Of a stretch of 59,286 nt of DNA, positions 43,023 through 52,675 are shown in pieces. Source of the stretch: an uncultured Gammaproteobacteria bacterium (GTDB lineage: Bacteria; Pseudomonadota; Gammaproteobacteria; Pseudomonadales; Azotimanducaceae_A). A program made the translations under genes and the position numbers. The notes beneath the pieces are model-generated. The model did no database searches and was not told where the DNA came from. It saw only the letters and a list, made by a program, of their open reading frames with translations. Position 1 is the first letter of the stretch; every line of letters begins with the position of its first letter. The stretch is from positions 1-59,286 of the forward strand of contig CAJWGQ010000003.1 in the NCBI GenBank assembly GCA_913041025.1, read 5' to 3'.

Positions 43023-44012
43023 GTGTCTAACTGGTTAGATCTTGTAGTCGAAAGTGCCATCGATCCAGAACGTCCTATCTGCGATCCGCATCACCATCTA
43101 TGGGATCATCCGCAAAACCGATATCTTTTGACAGAACTTTTAGAAGATACTCAGAGCGGACATAACGTCGTTAAGACGGTGTTTGTTGAATGTTCATCGA
43201 TGTATCGTAAGGAAGGCCCCGACGAGCTGAAGCCCTTAGGCGAAACCGAGTTTGTAAATGGGTTCGCAGCGATGTCTGCCAGCGGTCAGTATGGTGAGGA
43301 ACTAGCGTGCAACGGCATAGTCAGTTTCGCCGATCTGACTTTGGGAAAAAAAGTTGGCTTTGTGCTTGATGAACACCAAAGGCTATCAGATCGTTTCAGA
43401 GGTGTTAGGCATGCGGCTGGTTGGGATCCGAGCGATGAAGTTAGAAACTCCCATACAAATCCTCCACAAAGTCTCTATTTAAATGAGGACTTTCGGGAAG
43501 GCTTTCAAGAATTAGCGAATAGACAAATGACCTTTGATGCCTGGCTATACCATCATCAGATCACAGAATTGACTGATTTGGCTCGATCCTTTCCGGAGGT
43601 GACGATTATTTTTGATCATTTTGGGGGGCCGCTGGGGATTGGGCCTTATAAGGGATTGAGTGACGAAATATTTGATCAGTGGGCGATTGATGTGGGCGAG
43701 CTTTCGAAATGTACCAATGTTTACGCGAAGCTTGGAGGGATTGTGATGCCCATCAATGGATTTGGGTGGCACAAGAATCAGAAGCCCGCTACGTCTGACG
43801 AAATCGTTCAGAAGACCGGCCGATATCACAAAAAGACGATTGAATTGTTCGGTCCAGACAGATGTATGTTTGAGAGTAATTTTCCTGTAGACAAGCAGAG
43901 CTGCTCTTACCTGGTTCTATGGAACGCGTTTAAGAAAATTGCTGAATCATTTGTGGAAGAAGATAAGCAGAATTTGTTTCACGACAGTGCCGTTCGAGCA
44001 TACAAGCTCTGA
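43023..44012 (+). CDS. Amidohydrolase-2 family metal-dependent hydrolase
   Basis: A TIM-barrel amidohydrolase. The metal-binding ICDPHHHLWDHPQNRYLL is near the N-terminus, then FVECSSMYR, FRGVRHAAGWDP, IIFDHFGGPLG and the C-terminal MFESNFPVDKQ with a conserved acidic ligand. This group includes lactonases and decarboxylases that act on small carboxylates. The GTG at 43023, with GAGG about nine bases upstream, is preferred over the TTG at 43017. It shares a transcript with frmA and the next two genes on spacing grounds. Confidence 0.88.
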   Translation: MSNWLDLVVESAIDPERPICDPHHHLWDHPQNRYLLTELLEDTQSGHNVVKTVFVECSSMYRKEGPDELKPLGETEFVNGFAAMSASGQYGEELACNGIVSFADLTLGKKVGFVLDEHQRLSDRFRGVRHAAGWDPSDEVRNSHTNPPQSLYLNEDFREGFQELANRQMTFDAWLYHHQITELTDLARSFPEVTIIFDHFGGPLGIGPYKGLSDEIFDQWAIDVGELSKCTNVYAKLGGIVMPINGFGWHKNQKPATSDEIVQKTGRYHKKTIELFGPDRCMFESNFPVDKQSCSYLVLWNAFKKIAESFVEEDKQNLFHDSAVRAYKL

Positions 44013-44027
44013 CTGCGTGGCAGCGCG

Positions 44028-44495
44028 ATGAAAAGACACTTGTGGATTTGGTTTAGTCAGTGGGTTTCAAGACCTGGCGTCACGCCGATTGCTATGCGGA
44101 TCGCTTCAAGGCTCGATTCCTTGTTTATGAAGCTAAGTGGAGGAAGATTTTATTTTAGCTTTGTAATTCCTGTTTTGATTCTGCGCTGTATTGGATACAA
44201 GACAGGACAATCGAGAGCGATACCTCTTCTCTATGTTTTGCACGATGACAAGCATTATGTTTTAGGGAGTCACGGTGCGTTACCAACCGAACCGGCATGG
44301 TGCGCTAATCTTCGAAAGCAACCAAAGGTGAGTTGGCAAGTTAAAAGGTCAATCTTTGAAGGACATGCTCGAGAACTTCCTGATAACGAAAAAGAGCTTG
44401 TTTGGAAGAAGGCCCTGGAAATCTATCCAGGCTACGCGCGCTATAAGGAACGCTTAGCCAGGCCTATCGCTATATTCGAATTAAGTTGTAGTTAA
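44028..44495 (+). CDS. DDN-like (DUF385) deazaflavin-dependent nitroreductase family protein
   Basis: A 155-residue split-barrel protein of the DDN group: LILRCIGYKTGQSRAIPLLY, HYVLGSHGALPTEPAWCANL, RKQPKVSWQVK and the tail PIAIFELSC. Family members use coenzyme F420 in mycobacteria. The N-terminus is amphipathic and may be membrane-associated. It follows the amidohydrolase by 15 bp. With the LLM protein at 15041 it hints at F420 use in this organism; no F420 biosynthesis gene is in view. Confidence 0.8.
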   Translation: MKRHLWIWFSQWVSRPGVTPIAMRIASRLDSLFMKLSGGRFYFSFVIPVLILRCIGYKTGQSRAIPLLYVLHDDKHYVLGSHGALPTEPAWCANLRKQPKVSWQVKRSIFEGHARELPDNEKELVWKKALEIYPGYARYKERLARPIAIFELSCS

Positions 44496-44577
44496 CTTAT
44501 TCTTTACTAACAGCGCTTAAATGAGTTCACCATATGAAATGGAATATTAAGTTGAAGTAAGATTGGGGTAAGCAAAT

Positions 44578-45201
44578 ATGTCACTCAGGATAATAGGAGC
44601 TGGGTTCGGACGGACAGGCACTCTGTCTTTGAAACTAGCGCTCGAACAATTGGGTTTTGAAAAGTGTTATCACATGATGGAAGTCCGCAATCATCCAGAT
44701 CATGTGAATAGTTGGCGGGCTGCGGCTAGAGGTGAGCGGATAGATTGGCCGAAACTATTTCAGAGTTATCAGGCGGCGGTGGATTGGCCTAGCTGTAATT
44801 TTTGGCGTGAGCAAATGCAGGCTTTTCCAGATGCAAAGGTAATCTTAACTCTTCGTGACTCTGAAAATTGGTATGAGAGTGTTATGAAGACGATATGGCA
44901 AGTCTCTAAGGATCGGAAGGAAAAAGCGGCCAACGAAGCATCGTCGTTAATGGTCTTTGAATTGATTTGGGATGGAATTTTCAGTGGACGTATGACGGAT
45001 AAAGATTATGTGATCGCCCAGTATGAGAAACATAATCAGATGGTTATTGAGGGGGTTCCAAAGCATAAGTTATTAGTGTTTGAGGCCGAAGAAGGCTGGT
45101 CTACTTTGTGCGAATTTCTGGGCTGCTCCATACCCGAGACCGGGTATCCAAACGTAAACACGACTAAGGACTTTGTTACTCGCCTCACCTCATCAAATTA
45201 A
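44578..45201 (+). CDS. Sulfotransferase family protein
   Basis: A 207-residue protein with a 5'-phosphosulfate loop at the N-terminus (IIGAGFGRTGTLSLKLALEQ) and a second PAPS-contact segment VILTLRDSENWYESVMKT. The fold matches the P-loop sulfotransferase group widespread in marine bacteria. It transfers sulfate from PAPS to an unknown acceptor. It lies 82 bp after the DDN-like gene, without an obvious terminator. Confidence 0.85.
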   Translation: MSLRIIGAGFGRTGTLSLKLALEQLGFEKCYHMMEVRNHPDHVNSWRAAARGERIDWPKLFQSYQAAVDWPSCNFWREQMQAFPDAKVILTLRDSENWYESVMKTIWQVSKDRKEKAANEASSLMVFELIWDGIFSGRMTDKDYVIAQYEKHNQMVIEGVPKHKLLVFEAEEGWSTLCEFLGCSIPETGYPNVNTTKDFVTRLTSSN

Positions 45202-45262
45202 GACGGTTTGCAGCTTTAGATGTTCGAAACTGGTTTGCAATGCTTGATTTTCGCTGTCAAAA

Positions 45263-45709
45263 CTAACTACTGCTACCGGTCAAAACGATGAGGATTGTCC
45301 CAGCAAACATGAAGACGATACTGGCGATAACAGCTACTCCTATTGCTCTTAGCATAGAATAGTACTGTCCTCCCATTTCTTCATAGCTCTTAAACATGTT
45401 GCCTTGCAATTGGTGTGTTATGACCAGGGCTAAAATGACTTGTCCAAAATTTACAGCAAACAGCACCGTTAAAGAGGCTCCTGCCATCTGTAGGCTAATC
45501 ACCAACCAGATTAAGATGATCAACGTTGTTGCGAGGGCAACAATTTTCGCCGCTTGTTTTTCTCCCAGAGCGAGATAATTTGAGGTAATCATATAACCAC
45601 CAGCCAATATGCTGCCAAGGAATGTCGCCACCCCGATGGAAGCTAGGGAGTAAAGCGACGGAAGGTCTTGATTGTCTTGTTCAGGGTCACTCATAGACTT
45701 AAAGTTCAA
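45263..45709 (-). CDS. Hypothetical four-helix membrane protein
   Basis: Family not recognised. The 148-residue product has four hydrophobic segments, with cores LASIGVATFLGSILAGG, IVALATTLIILIWLVIS, ASLTVLFAVNFGQVILAL and IGVAVIASIVFMFAGTIL, and a short acidic N-terminus (SDPEQDNQD). It is probably an inner-membrane protein. The start may be the TTG at 45709 or the ATG at 45694. It follows an amidase gene on the same strand by 76 bp. Confidence 0.65.
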   Translation of the reverse strand: MNFKSMSDPEQDNQDLPSLYSLASIGVATFLGSILAGGYMITSNYLALGEKQAAKIVALATTLIILIWLVISLQMAGASLTVLFAVNFGQVILALVITHQLQGNMFKSYEEMGGQYYSMLRAIGVAVIASIVFMFAGTILIVLTGSSS

Positions 45710-45785
45710 AGGCTCCAGTGCATCTTCTTGAATTTGGGGATAAAGATCAATGGTGCGCTTCAGTTCTTTGGAATAGTTTGTTTAC

Positions 45786-47216
45786 TTATGTTTTGTCGTG
45801 TGTGGCGCAGACCTTTGGCCGTTTTTTGTAATACTGAGTTGCGGTTTCAAATGCTCCAGCCAGTCGCAGCAAAGCGAGGTCTCCTCTTGGCCTTCCGACG
45901 ATTTGGAGACCTACTGGTAATCCGCTGATAGTGAATCCTGCAGGGACTGAAATTGCTGGAAATCCAGTAACAGTTACTGCGCAGCAGATCGTCATCCAGT
46001 CGATGTAGGTTTCCAGCTCACAGCCCTCAATGTTATTTATCCATTCTACTTCGTGGTCAAAAGGTGGTACTTGCGCGGCGGGTAATATAAGAGCGTCGTA
46101 ATTGGCAAAAAAACGGGTAGCCTCTGAGTAGATTTCGCTGCGTGTTAACTCTGCTTGAACTATCTCATCGGTTTTGAGTTCTTTGCCTTTGTTGATATTC
46201 CAAATGGCCGTCTCTTTTGCGTGGGTTTTCCAATTTGGAACTGACTTGTCCAAGTTGTCGCCAAGTACTCCTAAGTTGAATGCTCGCTGTGTTTGAAAGA
46301 CGCTCATCGCTTTCGAAAGATCGGGTTGGTTCTCCTCAACCTGACAACCAAGTTTAGAAAAAGTATTTGCTGCCTGGGCAATAATGTCCTGGACCTCTGA
46401 ATCAATTGGCAGATTATTCAGTGAGGGGCTATAGGCAATCCGAATGTCTTTAAGGTCGTCTAAAGGAATCATGCCGTCAAGAAACGCATTCCCTGGTTCA
46501 GGTAGTGTCAACGGATCAGAATCGTGCGGCCCCGCAATGATTGAGAACAACAAGGCCGTGTCTGCCACGGTTTTTGCCATTGGGCCGGTAGTCGAAAGGC
46601 GGGCTGCCCAGCCGAAACCTCGATTTTTCGGCATTCTTCCAATTGAGGGCCTCAACCCAACTACATTGCAAAAACTTGCAGGGTTTCTCAGTGATCCGCC
46701 CATGTCGCTCCCATCGGCCAGTTTGAGCATTTCAGTAGCTAAGGCCACAGCAGCTCCGCCACTGCTCCCTCCCGGTGTTTTTGTTAAATCATATGGATTG
46801 AGGGTTTTTCCAAAAAGCTGATTGAAGGTGTGAGATCCTAGACCAAACTCCGGCGTGTTGGTGTGTCCAATGATGACAGCTCCTGCAGAGCGTAGCCGTG
46901 AAACGAGAGGATCATCTTCAGTGGCAATATTGTCAGCAAATGGCACGAAACCCATAGTAGTCGGCAGACCCTTAACCGCGATCAAATCTTTGATAGCCAT
47001 TGGTAATCCATGAAGCGGGCCTCGATCGGCGATCGGCGTTGCGTCGCATTTGTTGGCCTCCTGGATTGCAGCTTCTTCGTCTATAAGGTTGACCAACGCG
47101 TTGACTTGAGGATTAACTAAGTTGATGCGCCGATAGGTTTCTCTCATTAGTTCAGAGGAGGAAGTTTCTCCTCGCTGTAGGTCTCGACATAACTCGACGG
47201 CGCTGATGAATTCCAC
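45786..47216 (-). CDS. Amidase (amidase signature family)
   Basis: A 476-residue enzyme with the complete amidase-signature triad: Lys76 in GLPMAIKDLIAV, cis-Ser151 in TPGGSSGGAAVAL and nucleophile Ser175 in DMGGSLRNPASFCNVVGL. It hydrolyses carboxylic amides. It is not GatA, since no gatB/gatC is nearby and the C-terminal part differs; the substrate is unknown. It is divergent from the BCCT gene across a 123-bp gap. Confidence 0.93.
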   Translation of the reverse strand: MEFISAVELCRDLQRGETSSSELMRETYRRINLVNPQVNALVNLIDEEAAIQEANKCDATPIADRGPLHGLPMAIKDLIAVKGLPTTMGFVPFADNIATEDDPLVSRLRSAGAVIIGHTNTPEFGLGSHTFNQLFGKTLNPYDLTKTPGGSSGGAAVALATEMLKLADGSDMGGSLRNPASFCNVVGLRPSIGRMPKNRGFGWAARLSTTGPMAKTVADTALLFSIIAGPHDSDPLTLPEPGNAFLDGMIPLDDLKDIRIAYSPSLNNLPIDSEVQDIIAQAANTFSKLGCQVEENQPDLSKAMSVFQTQRAFNLGVLGDNLDKSVPNWKTHAKETAIWNINKGKELKTDEIVQAELTRSEIYSEATRFFANYDALILPAAQVPPFDHEVEWINNIEGCELETYIDWMTICCAVTVTGFPAISVPAGFTISGLPVGLQIVGRPRGDLALLRLAGAFETATQYYKKRPKVCATHDKT

Positions 47217-47339
47217 AATTTGTCCCTGTGTATCCTTGGGTTATTTCTGCAAGGAATTATGCCAGACTTGGAGCGGAAAGTTTTTTTGTCCTAGTGACGT
47301 GTAGTCGCTTTACAAAATAAGGGAGTATCAAGGCAGTTA

Positions 47340-48878
47340 ATGTTAAAACACAGTGATTCAAGGATAGATTGGCTTATTTTTTTTGGAAGCGTTGCGACCA
47401 TTATTTTGTTGTGTATTCCCCTGGCGCTGAATCCTGATTCCGGCAAACAGTTTTTGGAGAACGCTTTTGATTACCTGACAGCAAACTTTGGTTTTCTTTA
47501 TGTTCTTGCTGCAATAATCGTCTTTGGTTTTCTGCTGTATTTGGCGTTTGGACGATACGGGGACGTTTCTTTTGGAGATAGCGAACCGGAATTTTCTTCC
47601 TTCAGCTGGTGCGCGATGTTGTTTTGCGGAGGGATAGGAACAAGTGTCCTTTATTGGGGTACCGTCGAATGGGCATACTATTTTCAAGACCCGCCTTATG
47701 GTTTAGAGGCAGGGTCCTCTGATGCCTTGCTTTGGTCGATCAGCTATCCCATTTTTCATTGGGGATTTTTGGGCTGGGGATTCTACTGTTTGCCTGGAAT
47801 TGCTGCCGGACTCGCATTTTACAGAGGTGGTGCGAAATCGCTGAGGCTGAGTGAGGCTTGCGCGCCTGTACTGGGCAGTTTGTCGCAGGGCCTGGTTGGC
47901 CGGTTTATTGATTTCTTGTATTTAGTTGGATTGATAGGTGCGGTTTCAACGGGTCTGGGCTTGGCTGTTCCACTGTTGGCTGAACTTGTGGCAAAACTTT
48001 TGTATCTGGATAGAGAGCAAATCGGGTTTGTCCTAGATGTGTTGGTGATTATGACTATCTCTTTGATTTTCTGTGGAAGTGTTTGGGTTGGCCTTGAAAA
48101 GGGAGTCAAACGCTTGAGTAACATCAATGTCTACTTTGCATTTTTCCTGTTGTCTTTCGTATTTATTGCGGGTCCAACGTTATTTATAGTTGAAATGGGA
48201 ATTTCAAGCATCGGTCATCTAGTTCAGAATTTTATCAAGATGAGTACCTGGTTAGATCCTATCCAAAAGTCAGACTTTGTTGAGACGTGGACGATTTTTT
48301 ATTGGGCATGGTGGGTCGCTCTGGGGCCGTACATGGGGATTTTTATAGCTCGTATCTCTAAGGGTAGAACACTGAGACAAATAATTCTTGGTTGTTTGAT
48401 CTATGGCACCTTGGGCTGTACTTTATTTTTTGTTGTATTTGGCAATTATGCAGCCTACTTGGAGCTGAATGGCTTTATTCCAGTGCTATCGACTTTAACT
48501 GAGGCGGGTGCGCCGGTAGCGATTATCCAAGTGCTTGAAACCCTCCCTTGGTCCACGCTAGTTCTGATTGCATTCACGGTGCTCTGTATAATCTTTGCTG
48601 CGACAAGTTTTGATTCTGCCTCATATACGTTAGCCATGGTTGCCACTAAAGAGTTAGGGCCTGATGAGCACCCTGATAAATGGCATCGAATGTTCTGGGC
48701 TTGTCTGATCAGTCTCCTGCCAATCACGCTTATTTACATGGGCGGGTTAAAACCTCTTCAATCAGCAGTCACGCTTGCGTCTATACCCTTGCTGATTATT
48801 TTTGGAGTGATGGTCTGGGGACTGAAAATTAATCTAACAAAATTAGAATTTGAGAGAGGTAATGAGAAGGAGCTCTAG
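47340..48878 (+). CDS. BCCT family transporter (betaine/choline/carnitine type)
   Basis: A 512-residue protein with about 12 transmembrane segments. The BCCT core contains FCGGIGTSVLYWGTVEWAYYF, ISYPIFHWGFLGWGFYCLPG and FYWAWWVALGPYMGIFIARI, the aromatic-box region typical for quaternary-ammonium binding. It imports a betaine-like solute using Na+ or H+. The stop codon overlaps the GTG of the next gene by one base, coupling it to a methyltransferase. Confidence 0.93.
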   Translation: MLKHSDSRIDWLIFFGSVATIILLCIPLALNPDSGKQFLENAFDYLTANFGFLYVLAAIIVFGFLLYLAFGRYGDVSFGDSEPEFSSFSWCAMLFCGGIGTSVLYWGTVEWAYYFQDPPYGLEAGSSDALLWSISYPIFHWGFLGWGFYCLPGIAAGLAFYRGGAKSLRLSEACAPVLGSLSQGLVGRFIDFLYLVGLIGAVSTGLGLAVPLLAELVAKLLYLDREQIGFVLDVLVIMTISLIFCGSVWVGLEKGVKRLSNINVYFAFFLLSFVFIAGPTLFIVEMGISSIGHLVQNFIKMSTWLDPIQKSDFVETWTIFYWAWWVALGPYMGIFIARISKGRTLRQIILGCLIYGTLGCTLFFVVFGNYAAYLELNGFIPVLSTLTEAGAPVAIIQVLETLPWSTLVLIAFTVLCIIFAATSFDSASYTLAMVATKELGPDEHPDKWHRMFWACLISLLPITLIYMGGLKPLQSAVTLASIPLLIIFGVMVWGLKINLTKLEFERGNEKEL

Positions 48879-49660
48879 TGGATATAGTTGATTTCTATAC
48901 TGAGCACTGGAAACAGATCGAGGACGAGCGCTTCGTAAGATATGAAAAAATGTTTGTGTGGAGCGAGGGCCAGTTAAAGTTGCTCGAACCTGCAGACATC
49001 CAGTCTGGGCACAACGTTTTAGATCTGGGATGTGGGCCGGGCTCTCTCTCTTTCGGAATATCTGGCTTAGTTGGAGAAAGTGGCATGGTCCACGGTGTAG
49101 ATATTAACGAGAGGTTCGTCTCCTTTTCGCGGGAAAAATACAAAGATCACAAAAATATTTCCTTTCAGAAAATTGAAGATCATCAATTGCCTTTCGAGTC
49201 AGATTTTTTTGATCGGGTAATTTGTAAAAACGTCCTCGAGTATGTGCCTGATTTAACTTCCTCCTTAGCAGAGGTTAAAAGGGTGTTAAAGCCCTCTGGA
49301 AAATTACACGTAATCGATAGTGACTGGGGGTTTGTTATTGTTGAGCCTTGGTCGAAGGAAACTATTGTGGAGTTTTTTGAGGCTGCCGCGCCGGCTTTTA
49401 AGGAGCCTCAAATTGGCAGAAAACTAATGGGTGTAATGAAAAAGGTAGGCTTCGATAACGTGTCAGTAGCCATTGTGCCTTTTGTTGATCAAAGTGGCTC
49501 GGGACTCAATGTTCTTAATAACATGGCAAGTTACATTAAGAATTTCGAAACGATGCCTTTGAAAAGAGTTGGGGAGTTAATGGATGAGGCCGAGAAGTCG
49601 GTGGAGGAGGGCACCTTTCTCTTTTGTTTGCCCCAGTTTTTGGTTACCGCTTCGGAGTAA
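48878..49660 (+). CDS. Class I SAM-dependent methyltransferase
   Basis: A 260-residue methyltransferase: motif I VLDLGCGPGSLSFGI, acidic VHGVDINERFV, motif LPFESDFFDRVICKNVLEYV, and VLKPSGKLHVIDSDWGF. The pattern is that of small-molecule methyltransferases of the UbiE/arsenite type. The GTG start overlaps the BCCT stop by one base, so the two are translationally coupled. The substrate may be the imported compound or a product of it; this is inference. Confidence 0.88.
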   Translation: MDIVDFYTEHWKQIEDERFVRYEKMFVWSEGQLKLLEPADIQSGHNVLDLGCGPGSLSFGISGLVGESGMVHGVDINERFVSFSREKYKDHKNISFQKIEDHQLPFESDFFDRVICKNVLEYVPDLTSSLAEVKRVLKPSGKLHVIDSDWGFVIVEPWSKETIVEFFEAAAPAFKEPQIGRKLMGVMKKVGFDNVSVAIVPFVDQSGSGLNVLNNMASYIKNFETMPLKRVGELMDEAEKSVEEGTFLFCLPQFLVTASE

Positions 49661-49743
49661 GTTCAAAGTCAGTTCTGAGTCATCCCAACGGTGGGAGAAG
49701 CGCGACTCATCAATGCCACGTTAGGTATTTTGATTTTGGCTTT

Positions 49744-51342
49744 TTATGGTGTTTGATTGTCCGCTTTTAGGATGTCTGAGGCTTTTTCACCTATCATGAT
49801 AGCAGCGGCATTGGTATTGCCTGAGACGACATACGGCATGACCGAGGCATCTGCCACTGATAAACCGGATACGCCCTGGACAAAGAGATTTTCATCCACA
49901 ACTTTACCGATACTGCATGTGCTAGTTGGATGGTAAACGGTACTTGCGTCCCCTCGAATATATTCCAACAGCTCGTCGTCAGAAGACGTATCTATATCCG
50001 GACCCGGGGATAGTCTTCCGGTTAAATGGTCTTGAAGTGGTTCAGCTGAGAAAATGTCGAGAAGCAAACGAACACCTTTGATGATCGTTTGCCGATCTAG
50101 ATCGGCGCTCAGGTAATTCGCGTGTATTTCCGGTGCGTCGCTTGCTTCCGCAGTGCGAATATGGATTGAGCCCCTTGATTCAGGACGACTTTGGTTAACG
50201 ACGGCAGTCATTGCTGGAATCTTTAACGGTTCTATTTTGCCTTCATTATTATAAAGCGTGGCCCCCGAAGCGAAATGAATTTGAACGTCCGGAGCTTCTA
50301 ATCCGTCCCTTGTGTACCAGAACCCGCCTACCGGAGCCGAACCTGTGGTCAATGGGCCGCGTCGTCCCAAAAACCATTTCATTACTGTCGGTATCAGTCG
50401 GAGGCCTTGCACTTCTCTATTGATAGATTGAGAGGGCTGCGTCCCGTAAACGACTTTGCTTAGGAGGTGATCTTGTAAATGTTCGCCCACATCTGGATTA
50501 TTATGAACAACGGGTATGCCCAGTGTGTGTAATCGCTCCGCGTCTCCTATGCCAGATAGCTCTAACAGTTGCGGTGAATTGATCGATCCGCCAGAAAGAA
50601 TTATATGCCGGGCCTCTACTTGCTCGAGCGCACCGTTCCTCCTTATTTGCAGAGCGGTTGCCTTTTTCTGCTCAAAAATAATTTTTTCTGCTTTAGCACT
50701 CGAAATAACTTTTAAGTTTTTACGCTTTTTCGCGGAACTTAAATAAGCGGTCGATGTGCTCCATCTTCTGCCGTTGTGTTGGGTGAATTGGTAGTAACCT
50801 CCGCCAGCCTGATCTTTCCCATTAAAATCCGGGTTTCTTGGAATACCTATTGATTCCATAGCATCCAGGTAAATGTCATGGACTGGTCTCTTGTCTCTAA
50901 CGTCCTCTACGTAAAGGGGACCGTTATCTCCATGCAGTTCATCTTTATGAGTTTGCTGGGTCTCGGATTTTTTGTAATAAGGAAGCACTTCTTCCCAAGA
51001 CCAGCCTTTAGCCCCAGCTTGTTCCCAAGCCGCAAAATCCAGAGGAACCCCTCTAATATAGATCATTCCATTGATCGCGCTAGAACCCCCAAGAACTTTT
51101 CCTCTTGGCCAGAAAATTTTTCTTTCGTTGAGTTCTATCTCAGGAGCCGTGTGATAACCCCAATCGACCCGTGGATTATTAAAATTGCTGGCCCAACCTG
51201 CAGGAATGTGAATGAAAGGAGACCAATCTTTACCACCTGCCTCAATGAGGCAAATTGAGAGATTCGGGTCTTCTGAGAGTCGGTTAGCTAGTACACAACC
51301 TGATGATCCGGCTCCAACGATGACATAGTCAAATTTCGCCAC
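49744..51342 (-). CDS. GMC family FAD oxidoreductase (choline dehydrogenase-like)
   Basis: A 532-residue GMC flavoprotein. The FAD-binding DYVIVGAGSSGCVLANRL is at the N-terminus, then the FWPRGKVLGGSSAINGMIY signature, the second GMC signature ILSGGSINSPQLLELSGIG, and the catalytic His/Asn region VYHPTSTCSIG and VVSGNTNAAAIMIGEKA. It oxidises an alcohol to an aldehyde. BetA is the closest well-known relative, but alkanol and polyethylene-glycol dehydrogenases share these motifs. No betB or betI is nearby. Confidence 0.92.
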   Translation of the reverse strand: MAKFDYVIVGAGSSGCVLANRLSEDPNLSICLIEAGGKDWSPFIHIPAGWASNFNNPRVDWGYHTAPEIELNERKIFWPRGKVLGGSSAINGMIYIRGVPLDFAAWEQAGAKGWSWEEVLPYYKKSETQQTHKDELHGDNGPLYVEDVRDKRPVHDIYLDAMESIGIPRNPDFNGKDQAGGGYYQFTQHNGRRWSTSTAYLSSAKKRKNLKVISSAKAEKIIFEQKKATALQIRRNGALEQVEARHIILSGGSINSPQLLELSGIGDAERLHTLGIPVVHNNPDVGEHLQDHLLSKVVYGTQPSQSINREVQGLRLIPTVMKWFLGRRGPLTTGSAPVGGFWYTRDGLEAPDVQIHFASGATLYNNEGKIEPLKIPAMTAVVNQSRPESRGSIHIRTAEASDAPEIHANYLSADLDRQTIIKGVRLLLDIFSAEPLQDHLTGRLSPGPDIDTSSDDELLEYIRGDASTVYHPTSTCSIGKVVDENLFVQGVSGLSVADASVMPYVVSGNTNAAAIMIGEKASDILKADNQTP

Positions 51343-51496
51343 GGGTCTCTTCCTTTAGTGCTTCTCAAAAGAATGCCGTTAATTGGGGCTATTAGACAAT
51401 ATTGACTTATTAGATTACTTGTAGGATTGATTATCGGTTGAATGATTGGGTTGCTTTGGTTCAGTATATTGTCAGTCGTAGGTGAGGGAGAGATAA

Positions 51497-52675
51497 ATGG
51501 GGAGAAGCATTCGAGGCCAAGCAGCTGTCGTCGGAGTAGGTGAAACAGAGTATTTTAAGAGGGGGCAGTCACCCGATGCTGAGTTTGTTCTTGCATTAAA
51601 TGCCATTATGGCGGCCTGCGACGATGCGGGAATTTCTCCGCAGGAAATCGATGGATTTGCGTCTTTTAGTAACGATCGAAATGATCCCTCTAAATTGGCA
51701 GCTGCATTAGGCTGCAAAGAATTAACCTTCTCCAATATGCAGTGGGGTGGTGGCGGAGGCGGTGGCTCGGCGGCAATAGCTAACGCCTGTGCTGCGATAC
51801 ATGGTGGCTTGGCTGATGTGGTAGTGGTGTATCGGGCTTTGGCACAGGGACAATTTGGTCGATTTGGTCAAGGATCTAGAAGCAATTCAGTTTCGGGTGA
51901 TATGGCCTACACGTTGCCCTATGGCTTGATGTCGCCGGCACAGATGTTTGCCATGAAGGTCGTCAGATTCATGCATGACTTTGAACTAAAGCAAGAAACT
52001 CTGAGAGCGATCTCTATGGCGTCTTATTATCATGCGCAAAATAATCCCCGCGCAGTTATGCATGGAAGACCGCTTACCGAAGAGCAATATGAAAATTCAA
52101 GGTGGATCGTCGAACCTTTTCATCTTTTTGATTGCTGTCAGGAGAATGATGGTGCTGCCGCGATGGTGCTGGTTTCGGCCGACAAGGCGAAAGATTTGCG
52201 AGAAAAACCGGCCTACGTCCTGGGTGCTATGGGTGGATCTCACTACCGTGCTGGGGCAGCAGTTCATAATACGCCTGACTATGCGACCTCCACTTTTAAA
52301 TCCATTACTCCTCGTTTGTATGAGATGGCTGGGGTTGGCCCGAAAGATGTAGATGTTCTGCAGAGTTATGAAAATTTTACTGGAGGAGTGCTGATGAGCA
52401 TCGTCGAGCATGGCTTCTGCAAGCCTGAAGAGTGTAATGAGTTTTTTACAAATGATCGATTTAGGGCTCCTGATGGTGATTTGCCCCTTAATACGAGCGG
52501 CGGCAATTTGGCGGAGTGTTATATGCATGGTCTGGGTCTAAATATTGAGGCTGTCCGTCAACTTTGGGGAGAGTCGAGTAATCAAATTGACAATGTAAAT
52601 GTATCTATGGTGATTTCAGGTCCAATGGTTACGCCGGTTAGTAATTCGATATTCTGTAGTGAGGCGGCCTTATGA
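51497..52675 (+). CDS. Thiolase-like lipid-transfer protein (SCP2-thiolase type)
   Basis: A 392-residue thiolase-fold protein of the lipid-transfer (Ltp/SCP2) group: AAVVGVGETEYFKRGQSPD, DDAGISPQEIDGFASF, a glycine-rich MQWGGGGGGGSAAIANACAA and VDVLQSYENFTGGVLMSIVE. The normal thiolase Cys motifs are not evident. In steroid degraders such proteins (Ltp2 type) act as aldolases with a DUF35 partner, and here the DUF35 gene overlaps by 4 bp. A retro-aldol or acyl-CoA-binding role is therefore the leading inference. Confidence 0.85.
   Translation: MGRSIRGQAAVVGVGETEYFKRGQSPDAEFVLALNAIMAACDDAGISPQEIDGFASFSNDRNDPSKLAAALGCKELTFSNMQWGGGGGGGSAAIANACAAIHGGLADVVVVYRALAQGQFGRFGQGSRSNSVSGDMAYTLPYGLMSPAQMFAMKVVRFMHDFELKQETLRAISMASYYHAQNNPRAVMHGRPLTEEQYENSRWIVEPFHLFDCCQENDGAAAMVLVSADKAKDLREKPAYVLGAMGGSHYRAGAAVHNTPDYATSTFKSITPRLYEMAGVGPKDVDVLQSYENFTGGVLMSIVEHGFCKPEECNEFFTNDRFRAPDGDLPLNTSGGNLAECYMHGLGLNIEAVRQLWGESSNQIDNVNVSMVISGPMVTPVSNSIFCSEAAL

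Noticed and set aside
51740..51775. Glycine-repeat stretch in the thiolase-like gene as an unstable repeat
   Set aside because: A glycine-rich turn at this place is normal for the SCP2-thiolase group, so it is not remarkable here.
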